Shown here in pieces: positions 7,854 to 13,393 of a stretch of DNA of 17,633 nt. The notes under the pieces are model-generated. The model had not been told where the DNA came from. It saw only the letters and a list, made by a program, of their open reading frames with translations, and made no database searches. The stretch's first letter is position 1, and the number at the start of each line of letters is the position of its first letter. The position numbers and the translations under genes were made by a program. This stretch comes from JBBRXJ01 sp038248505 (lineage in GTDB: Bacteria > Bacteroidota > Bacteroidia > Bacteroidales > JBBRXJ01): NCBI GenBank assembly GCA_038248505.1, contig JBBRXJ010000074.1:1-17633 (forward strand), in the 5' to 3' direction.

Positions 7854-8071
7854 TTTTCTAAAATTATTTCATGCGTTGTTGTATCTACTCTTACATTGGA
7901 TATGAGTTTATAGCCTTGTTCTACTGCGCTTCTTGGCACGTTCTCCAATGGCTCACCTTCGGATAGCTTTACTACAAGTCTGTCGCCCAATTGTAGCTTT
8001 GATAAGGCAATTTTCGCTTTTACAAAGGTCATTGGGCAATGATCGTGGGTAATATCGATAAATGTTGTCAT
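7850..8071 (-). CDS. TusA-family sulfur-relay protein
   Basis: This 73-residue protein is nearly all TusA domain. The conserved Cys-Pro pair is C12-P13 (CPMTFVK), the residue that carries persulfide in this family, and GEPLENVP follows. It is alignable end to end with the C-terminal domain of the sulfite reductase at 5119-7437 (shared pattern CPxxFVKxKIxLS, GExLENVP-type loop), so one probably arose from the other. The start is 39 bases downstream of the DsrE-family gene, and its stop overlaps the JAMM gene start. It probably passes sulfur between the reductase, the DsrE-like protein and the E1/carrier pair; the direction is not known. Confidence 0.88.
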   Translation of the reverse strand: MTTFIDITHDHCPMTFVKAKIALSKLQLGDRLVVKLSEGEPLENVPRSAVEQGYKLISNVRVDTTTHEIILEK

Positions 8072-8088
8072 TTTTTTTGATTAGTGAT

Positions 8089-8100
8089 CCGCGGCGGCGG
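8089..8100. other. Short GC-only island between direct repeats
   Basis: CCGCGGCGGCGG lies in an otherwise very AT-rich spacer between the dsrE-like and tusA-like genes. It is flanked by the direct repeat AGTGAT (8083-8088 and 8101-8106). It could form a short stable stem in the polycistronic RNA. No function can be assigned. Confidence 0.4.
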
Positions 8101-8110
8101 AGTGATATGA

Positions 8111-8587
8111 TTAAATAAATAATTGTTGTCCTCCTTCGGCATGTTTTAAAAATCCTGGAACGCCTAGTACTTCCTTAATTTCAGGTATAAAATCATCTTT
8201 AGTTAATCCTAAAATATGCATTGACATCTCACAGGCATAAAAATTAATGTTGAGGTCTTTGGCGGCTTGTATTAATTCCTCCAAGGTTGCAACATGGCGA
8301 CTGCGCATCATGTGCCTCATTAATATGGGACTAGCACCAGCAAAATTTAATCTGCTCAATGGTACATTTTTTATACCTCCCATTAAGAATCCAAAGAAAC
8401 GTGCAAGAAATCCTTTGCCTGTAAAACGATGTCCTTTTTTATTTTTTATGGCATTTAAACCCCAAAAAGTAAAAAATAAATTAACCTCATAGCCAACAGC
8501 TGCTGACCCTGTGGCAAGAGTAAAAGCGGCAACAAGCTTGTCAAAGTCGCCGCTAAAACTTATGATTGATAGTTTTTTTGTTTCCAT
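8111..8587 (-). CDS. DsrE/DsrF/DrsH-family protein (DsrE2-like)
   Basis: This 158-residue protein has the DsrE-like fold pattern: an N-terminal strand (KLSIISFSGDFDKLVAAFTLA), a glycine-rich hydrophobic middle (FLARFFGFLMGGIKNVPLS, ~60-80), and the family cysteine in FYACEMSMHILGL (C119). This subtype is often annotated as DsrE2 or peroxiredoxin-family protein and occurs beside TusA and rhodanese genes in sulfur metabolism. The middle segment may touch a membrane, although it is short for a spanning helix. The gene begins 5 bases after the E1-like gene, so it is in the same transcript. A role as persulfide acceptor or donor for the TusA-like protein is inferred from family and context. Confidence 0.85.
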   Translation of the reverse strand: METKKLSIISFSGDFDKLVAAFTLATGSAAVGYEVNLFFTFWGLNAIKNKKGHRFTGKGFLARFFGFLMGGIKNVPLSRLNFAGASPILMRHMMRSRHVATLEELIQAAKDLNINFYACEMSMHILGLTKDDFIPEIKEVLGVPGFLKHAEGGQQLFI

Positions 8588-8592
8588 AATTT

Positions 8593-9396
8593 TTAATGTT
8601 TAATTTCACATGTAGGTAAATCGTAAGTTTGAAAATCTTTAATTACGGGTTTTGTGCCGCATATACCACAATTGTCATTTTTGGCGCTTCGCGCTGTTCT
8701 GAATTCCATTGCAAGGGCATCAAAAATGAGTATTCGGTTCGTTAGCAAATCACCTATCCCTATTAAATATTTCAATGCTTCGGTTGCTTGTATGGTTCCT
8801 AGAATGCCTGCAATTGATCCAAGTACACCTGCTTGCGAGCAGGTGGGTACTGCATTGTCTGCTGGTGGTGCTGGAAATAAGCAACGATAACACATGCTCC
8901 CAGGTATGTGTGTAAATGTTTGCCCTTCAAATCGCAAAATCCCCCCATGCGAAAATGCCTTTTTGTAAAATACGCAAGCATCGTTTATTAAAAATTTTGT
9001 TGGAAAATTATCGGTGCCATCAATAATAAAATCGTATTCGCTAATAATTGCCTTTATATTATCTGTGGTTAATAGCTCGTGGTATGCATTTACTTTAACA
9101 TCTGGATTGAGTGCTGCAATTTTTTCTTCTGCCGATAAAACTTTTGCCTTTCCTACATCTGGTGTATGATGAATGACCTGACGTTGCAAATTTGTCATAT
9201 CTACTACATCGCCATCAATTATTCCGATGGTGCCCACGCCTGCAGCTGCTAGATAAAGAGCTGCAGGTGATCCCAAACCGCCTGCTCCTACAATAAGTAC
9301 TTTGCCATTGTTAATTTTTTCTTGCCCTTCAACACCTACATTTTGCAGTATAATGTGACGGCTATAGCGTTCAATTTGATCATCTCTGAAATCCAT
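8593..9396 (-). CDS. E1-like carrier-protein adenylyltransferase (MoeB/ThiF/HesA, HcyF-like)
   Basis: This 267-residue protein has the full E1-like fold: nucleotide loop GAGGLGSP (37-44), NLQRQ (69-73), DGTDN (126-130), and zinc cysteines C169-x2-C172 and C243-x2-C246. C186 (NAVPTCSQAGVLG) is where ThiF/MoeB proteins have the cysteine able to link to the carrier. It activates the C-terminal glycine of a ubiquitin-like carrier with ATP so that sulfide or persulfide can form a thiocarboxylate. It has no rhodanese domain, consistent with sulfide or TusA/DsrE supplying sulfur. No moaD/moaE or thiG/thiH genes are nearby, so the operon carrier is the likely partner and the HcyF role is favoured over molybdopterin or thiazole synthesis. 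Generic annotation would be MoeB or ThiF. Confidence 0.9.
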   Translation of the reverse strand: MDFRDDQIERYSRHIILQNVGVEGQEKINNGKVLIVGAGGLGSPAALYLAAAGVGTIGIIDGDVVDMTNLQRQVIHHTPDVGKAKVLSAEEKIAALNPDVKVNAYHELLTTDNIKAIISEYDFIIDGTDNFPTKFLINDACVFYKKAFSHGGILRFEGQTFTHIPGSMCYRCLFPAPPADNAVPTCSQAGVLGSIAGILGTIQATEALKYLIGIGDLLTNRILIFDALAMEFRTARSAKNDNCGICGTKPVIKDFQTYDLPTCEIKH

Positions 9397-9423
9397 ATTT
9401 GCTTGTATTAATTAATTCTTGTA

Positions 9424-10656
9424 CTATTTAATTGCTTGTTTTATATCGTTTATGATATCTTCAATATCTTCTATTCCTAATGATAAACGAAGCGCATTTT
9501 CACTAATGTGCATTAATGATTTTTGTTCAGCACTATAGTCACCAAAAATGGTTGATGCTGGGTGTATTATTAAACTGCGATTATCTTGTAAATTGGTTGC
9601 GCGTCTGATAAGTTGTAGCTTGTTTATAAAACTAAAACATTGTTCTTTTGATTCGAGTTCAAAGGTTAAAATAGATCCGGGTAGTGAACCGAATTGTTTT
9701 TTACTAATCGAATAGTAAGGAGAACTTTCAATACCTGGGTAATTTACTTTTTTAACAAGTGATATTTTATCTAAGAAATGTGCTACTCCCAATGTGTTTT
9801 CAGCAGCTTTGTTAAATCGTAGTTCTAGTGTTTCTATACCAACACTCTGTAAATATGCATTAAATGGCGATAAGCATGCTCCAATATTCCGAAATATCTC
9901 TTTACGCAATTTGTATTGAAAAGCAAAGGTTCCAAATTGGGTCGTTAATTCAGCTAGTTTTTTGTTTTTACTCCAATCGAAATTACCATAATCAATAATT
10001 AATCCTCCAACGGAAGTAGCGCCTCCTGAAATAATTTTGGTGGATGAAATAAGTTCAATATTAATTCCATGGTTTTTAGCATTAAAGATAATTGGTGGTG
10101 TTAATGTGCTATCTGCTATCAATAATAGTCTGTGTTTATATGCAATATCAGCAAGAACTGAAATGTCAACTACCTCCATTTGGGGATTGGTTATCGTTTC
10201 AAAAAATAGAACACGTGTGTTACTATCAATTAATTTTTCTATTTCCTCTTTATTTGTAAGGTCAGCAAAACGAACGTCAATACCGAATGAGCGAAGTGTT
10301 TTGTCGAATAATGAGTAGGTGTTACCAAAAAGATGACGCGATGTTATAATGTTCTCTCCTTGTGAAACTATTGATAAGAATGTATTTGAAATAGCTGCCA
10401 TTCCTGAGCTAAGAGCTGTTACTCCTTGTGCATTCGTTACTATTTTAATAAGGTTCTCTAAATGTTCTACCGTTGGATTTGTAATGCGAGAATACATGTG
10501 CGCTGGTTTCTTTCCAGTAAATGCATCTTCCATAGTTTCTGCATCATCAAACTCAAAAGCAGCATTGCTGTAAATTGGTATTTGCAGTGCATTATGAGCA
10601 TCTTCTTTTAAAAAGCGTGTGCCAATTATTTTTGATGTAAAACCTTCTAAATTCAT
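9424..10656 (-). CDS. metY: O-acetylhomoserine sulfhydrylase-type PLP enzyme (MetY-like)
   Basis: This 410-residue protein belongs to the Cys/Met-metabolism PLP family (cystathionine gamma-synthase/MetY fold). YSRITNPT (55-62) holds the Tyr/Arg that bind the neighbouring subunit's cofactor, SSGMAAI (83-89) is the phosphate-binding turn, D182 sits under the pyridine ring, and K207 (SSTKIISGG) is the PLP lysine. MetY enzymes replace the acetyl group of O-acetylhomoserine with sulfur. It lies between a ThiS-like carrier gene and an E1-like gene, the arrangement known for MetY that takes sulfur from a carrier thiocarboxylate in Wolinella. Cystathionine gamma-synthase or methionine gamma-lyase activity cannot be excluded from motifs alone, but the operon favours homocysteine synthesis. 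The 138 bases before it are non-coding, so it may have its own promoter or a processed leader. Confidence 0.88.
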   Translation of the reverse strand: MNLEGFTSKIIGTRFLKEDAHNALQIPIYSNAAFEFDDAETMEDAFTGKKPAHMYSRITNPTVEHLENLIKIVTNAQGVTALSSGMAAISNTFLSIVSQGENIITSRHLFGNTYSLFDKTLRSFGIDVRFADLTNKEEIEKLIDSNTRVLFFETITNPQMEVVDISVLADIAYKHRLLLIADSTLTPPIIFNAKNHGINIELISSTKIISGGATSVGGLIIDYGNFDWSKNKKLAELTTQFGTFAFQYKLRKEIFRNIGACLSPFNAYLQSVGIETLELRFNKAAENTLGVAHFLDKISLVKKVNYPGIESSPYYSISKKQFGSLPGSILTFELESKEQCFSFINKLQLIRRATNLQDNRSLIIHPASTIFGDYSAEQKSLMHISENALRLSLGIEDIEDIINDIKQAIK

Positions 10657-10794
10657 TTTGTTGACTTTTATTTGTGAACGAATATTTGCTTTTTTTGTGT
10701 GAGTCGGATTGAATTATAATTTTGTAAATTTGAAGATAAATATTAAAATAGATTCTTTTTTGAAGCAAATATTTAATGTTATTATTTATATTCA

Positions 10795-11001
10795 TTAACC
10801 ACCTCCCATGAAGTATAAAAAATCAAGCTCATCATTCGCCCTTAGTTGTGTGCTTGCGTACTTGCTTTTATCAACAAAATTGCCATTCAATTGTACCGAA
10901 ACTAAGTCGGGATTCTTAACATGGTTTTGTTTTAATATACTAAGAATATCTGATGTTGTTTGATCGATATCCTGTTCCTTGCCATTTACTATAATTTTCA
11001 T
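10795..11001 (-). CDS. thiS: ThiS/HcyS-type sulfur carrier protein ending in GGG
   Basis: This is a 68-residue ubiquitin-like (beta-grasp) protein, MKIIVNGKEQDIDQTT to the C-terminus DELDFLYFMGGG. The frame is open upstream to 11052, but the ATG at 10999-11001 gives the normal ThiS start MKIIVNG, so it is preferred over the 85-residue version. The terminal glycine is the site of adenylation and thiocarboxylate formation. Sequence alone would call it ThiS, but no other thiamine gene is in the window, and the companions (MetY-like, E1, JAMM, sulfite reductase) fit HcyS, the carrier for homocysteine synthesis. It is the first gene of the operon, close to the putative operator. A tail to trim is not apparent: it ends GGG, as in some known ThiS proteins. 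Confidence 0.85.
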   Translation of the reverse strand: MKIIVNGKEQDIDQTTSDILSILKQNHVKNPDLVSVQLNGNFVDKSKYASTQLRANDELDFLYFMGGG

Positions 11002-11039
11002 ATTCGTACACATTAATTCTTTATTGTTAATTTGTAATA

Positions 11040-11047
11040 CAAAGATC
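11040..11047 (-). promoter_or_regulatory. Candidate -7 element for the sulfur operon
   Basis: On the minus strand this reads GATCTTTG, one base from TAnnTTTG. It would place the transcript start about 30 bases before the carrier ATG. No TTTG is seen at -33, which would fit a promoter that needs an activator bound at the inverted repeat just upstream. Confidence 0.35.
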
Positions 11048-11068
11048 GGCATAGATTTTTTAGCCTTT

Positions 11069-11088
11069 TATACCATGAAAATGGTATA
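11069..11088. promoter_or_regulatory. Inverted-repeat operator candidate
   Basis: TATACCAT-gaaa-ATGGTATA is a perfect 8-bp-arm inverted repeat. It is centred roughly 45 bases upstream of the inferred sulfur-operon transcript start and lies between that operon and the divergent regulator gene. This is the usual place and symmetry for a dimeric helix-turn-helix protein. The divergent LuxR-type regulator is the obvious candidate ligand. Confidence 0.5.
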
Positions 11089-11117
11089 TTCCTACCTTTT
11101 TTGTGGTATATTACCTA
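11082..11117 (+). repeat. Direct repeat TGGTATATTnCCTA, 22-bp phase
   Basis: TGGTATATT occurs at 11082-11090 and again at 11104-11112, and the match continues (TCCTAcc versus ACCTAta) with a one-base offset. The 22-bp spacing is about two helical turns, putting both copies on the same face of the DNA. The first copy shares its ATGGTATA with the right arm of the inverted repeat, so the region may hold two or three half-sites for one regulator. Confidence 0.45.
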
Positions 11118-11123
11118 TATTTG
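11116..11123 (+). promoter_or_regulatory. Candidate -7 element for the regulator gene
   Basis: TATATTTG matches TAnnTTTG exactly and would give a leader of about 45 bases before the ATG at 11174. It overlaps the end of the second direct-repeat copy, so a protein bound there could block its own promoter. The -33 TTTG at 11100-11103 is too close to be ideal. Confidence 0.45.
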
Positions 11124-11173
11124 TATTGTTCAATTAATTATCATGTTTTTAAAGCTAGTATTGATTAAAAATA

Positions 11174-11830
11174 ATGCCCAAAACTTTAATATATATATTA
11201 GATAGCCAGTATCTTACTCGAAATGGTTTAATTCATCATTTTCGAGAAGTGTATTCATCGTTTACTGTGCATACGGTACATTATGGGGAGGATCTTTTTA
11301 TTTTATTAAAGCAAAGTGCACCTCATTTATTTATAATAGATCCTCTTATTTTTTCATCAGCGATATACGATGAAATAAAAAGAATTAAGGAGCTTATTCC
11401 AGACACAACACTCTTAATTTATGGCGATTCATTAGATCAAATTCTTCTTGAGAAGTGCATTGGGTTGGGCATTTCGAATATCATTCTTAAAACAGATGAT
11501 ATTGATATTGTAGATGAAGTAATAAAAGCTGCTTTAGCAAAACGACGATATTTTAGTGACGATATTTTGGCTACCATTGTAGGAAAAAGAAAGAATATTT
11601 CTAATGTCTCATCCGCTGAATCTCTTACACAGTCTGAGATAAATGTTATTCGATATGTTGCTCAGGGTTTAACAAATAAAGAAATTGCAACACAAAAATC
11701 CTTGAGTGTTCATACAATTATTGCCCATCGAAAAAATATTTTTCGCAAACTAAATATTAATAATACATCTGAATTAGTAAGCTATGCCTACAGAAATGGA
11801 TTGGTTGATAACACAGAGTATCACATTTAA
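11174..11830 (+). CDS. NarL/LuxR-type DNA-binding regulator with degenerate receiver domain
   Basis: This is a 218-residue protein with a receiver-like N-terminal domain (~1-125) and a GerE/LuxR helix-turn-helix (~151-210). The latter is LTQSEINVIRYVAQGLTNKEIA followed by SVHTIIAHRKNIFRKLNI, a close family match. In the receiver, D56 (FIIDPLIF) and K106 (IILK) remain. The acidic pair that binds magnesium is reduced to a single D10 (ILDSQYL), and the switch Thr/Ser position after strand 4 reads YGDS. It may therefore respond weakly or not at all to phosphorylation. No histidine kinase is in the window. It is the only rightward gene in the middle of the window and diverges from the sulfur operon with operator-like repeats between them, so local control is likely but inferred. 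Confidence 0.85.
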   Translation: MPKTLIYILDSQYLTRNGLIHHFREVYSSFTVHTVHYGEDLFILLKQSAPHLFIIDPLIFSSAIYDEIKRIKELIPDTTLLIYGDSLDQILLEKCIGLGISNIILKTDDIDIVDEVIKAALAKRRYFSDDILATIVGKRKNISNVSSAESLTQSEINVIRYVAQGLTNKEIATQKSLSVHTIIAHRKNIFRKLNINNTSELVSYAYRNGLVDNTEYHI

Positions 11831-11855
11831 AAATTGATCGTAAAGAGACTAGGAA

Positions 11856-12605
11856 TTATTTTACGTCATTCCAAATCATCCATGCTTTTTCGGCTTGCAA
11901 ATGTAACATCTCTAAGCCGTTTTTAGTTGCGGCTCCCTTTTCTTTTGCAAGGCGCATGAATTTTGTTTCTTCGGGATTGTAAACGAGATCGTAAAAAATA
12001 TGCCTGGGAGTGATGCATTCGTATGGTAGATACGGACAGCTATCAATATTAGGATACATTCCTACTGGTGAAGTATTGATAACGATAGTGTACTCATTCA
12101 TGAGTGATTCGTTTAAATCACAATAATTAATTAAGCCTTCACGAGCAGTTCGTGATACATATAGATATTGTATCCCTAGTTTGCGAAGTACATATTCTAC
12201 TGCTTTTGCAGCACCACCAGTTCCTAATACTAAAGCTTTTTTATGATGTGGTTTTAACATTGGTTTAATAGAATGTTCAAAACCCCAAGCATCGGTATTG
12301 TGTCCGCAAATATGCAGTTGACCTTGTTTGCGCGTGAAGTGAAGTGTGTTTACTGCATTAATCTCTTGAGCAATGGGGTCGAGTGAGTGAATGTATTTCA
12401 TCACTTGCTCTTTATAGGGTATTGTAACATTTAGGCCATTTATATTCTGCGTCTCACTAATGAGTAATGGTAATTTATCAATATGATCAATGGGCATGGT
12501 TTTATAAATAGCATCACGTATTCCTTCACGAAGAAATTTTGTTGTGAAATATTTCTCAGAGAAGGAGTGGGAGAGAGGATAACCGATTAAACCAAAAATT
12601 CGCAC
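11856..12605 (-). CDS. aroE: Shikimate dehydrogenase
   Basis: This 249-residue protein reduces 3-dehydroshikimate to shikimate with NADPH in the aromatic amino acid pathway. The substrate-site motifs are complete: SHS (12-14), NVTIPYK with catalytic K65, NAVNT (83-87), and GHNTDAWGF with catalytic D105. GTGGAAKAV (128-136) is the nucleotide-binding turn and NTSPVGM (177-183) is also present. It is slightly short (family ~260-290). The gene begins 5 bases after the phosphosulfolactate-synthase-like gene and is the last member of that operon. It converges on the regulator gene with only 25 bases between stops, and no hairpin terminator is visible there. Confidence 0.93.
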   Translation of the reverse strand: MRIFGLIGYPLSHSFSEKYFTTKFLREGIRDAIYKTMPIDHIDKLPLLISETQNINGLNVTIPYKEQVMKYIHSLDPIAQEINAVNTLHFTRKQGQLHICGHNTDAWGFEHSIKPMLKPHHKKALVLGTGGAAKAVEYVLRKLGIQYLYVSRTAREGLINYCDLNESLMNEYTIVINTSPVGMYPNIDSCPYLPYECITPRHIFYDLVYNPEETKFMRLAKEKGAATKNGLEMLHLQAEKAWMIWNDVK

Positions 12606-12610
12606 CTTGT

Positions 12611-13393
12611 TTATTTTGCTTGCTTTAATTCTTCAGGAAGATAATCGAAAAAGGTATCTCCACGTAAACCTAAACGTAGGGTCTCTAATGGTATGACCTC
12701 GTGAGGTGCAATATTACCAAGGTTTACGTTAGCACCTAGCAATTTTATGAACCATATTTGTTGTTTTTTGTCTGGTGCTTCCCATAAAATGGAGTCAGGA
12801 TTAAGATGAAGTAGAATATCATCAATTAGATCCATATTAGCAGATCCATCGCCTTTATAAATACCTACATTACCGCTTTCACGAGCTTCAGCAATAACTT
12901 TCCAAACACCGGCATCAAGCTCAGCTTTCATCATTTTAACCCATTTATCAGAGGGGATAATTACACCAGCTTTTTTTGATCCAACTTCACTTATTACAGT
13001 TAATTGCTGCTTTAATTCATTAATGTAATTGAGCTTTAGATCATGCTCCATTTCCATTGAACCATCAGAAATCTCAGCATATTTCATTTTGTATTTGTCA
13101 AGGAAGCGACGATAGTCATCAAATTTTTTGCGCACTACAAAAGCTTCGAATAAGGTTCCTCCAAAGTATGTTTTTATCCCAGCTTCTTCATATAGTGCTA
13201 GTTTTTTTTCAAGATCTTTTGTAACAAGTGCAGTACCAAATCCAAATTTCACTAAGTCGGTATATTCGCCAGCTGCTGAAATAAAATTCTCAGCATCTCT
13301 TAGGCTGAGCCCTTTGTCCATAACCATAGTAAGTCCAACCTGTCTTTCCTTTGAAGGACGAGGAGGAACGTGCGGGAGATCGAAATTCATCAT
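12611..13393 (-). CDS. Phosphosulfolactate synthase-like (ComA family) TIM-barrel protein
   Basis: This 260-residue protein is of the ComA family, whose founding enzyme adds sulfite to phosphoenolpyruvate to make phosphosulfolactate in coenzyme M synthesis. Family-type segments seen are TMVMDKGLS (22-30), LVKFGFGTALV (47-57), KTYFGGTLFE (74-83) and EISDGSMEM (107-115), as expected for the barrel's phosphate and magnesium sites. No comB or comC follows, so coenzyme M itself is not implied; the homologue may serve sulfolactate, sulfonolipid or another reaction. The start overlaps the TPR gene stop (ATGA), and a second Met codon immediately follows. A sulfite-using enzyme about 5 kb from a sulfite reductase is suggestive, but the two are in different operons. 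Confidence 0.85.
   Translation of the reverse strand: MMNFDLPHVPPRPSKERQVGLTMVMDKGLSLRDAENFISAAGEYTDLVKFGFGTALVTKDLEKKLALYEEAGIKTYFGGTLFEAFVVRKKFDDYRRFLDKYKMKYAEISDGSMEMEHDLKLNYINELKQQLTVISEVGSKKAGVIIPSDKWVKMMKAELDAGVWKVIAEARESGNVGIYKGDGSANMDLIDDILLHLNPDSILWEAPDKKQQIWFIKLLGANVNLGNIAPHEVIPLETLRLGLRGDTFFDYLPEELKQAK

Noticed and set aside
8247..8492. Rightward open frames antisense to the dsrE-like and E1-like genes (also 8654-8890)
   Set aside because: They mirror the codon pattern of the real genes on the opposite strand and carry no motifs.
10592..10795. A 67-residue leftward open frame between the carrier and metY-like genes
   Set aside because: It overlaps the metY-like start in another frame, is dominated by Asn, Ile, Tyr and Lys as expected from AT-rich noncoding DNA, and has no recognisable motif.
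8593..11001. Molybdopterin or thiamine biosynthesis locus
   Set aside because: The carrier and E1-like proteins would allow it, but no moaA/B/C/E, moeA, thiG, thiH or thiE gene is in the window, while MetY, JAMM and sulfite reductase are.
11002..11052. Upstream extension of the sulfur carrier by 17 residues
   Set aside because: ThiS-type carriers begin at the first beta strand, as in MKIIVNG; the extra residues have no family counterpart, and the extension would run into the proposed promoter.
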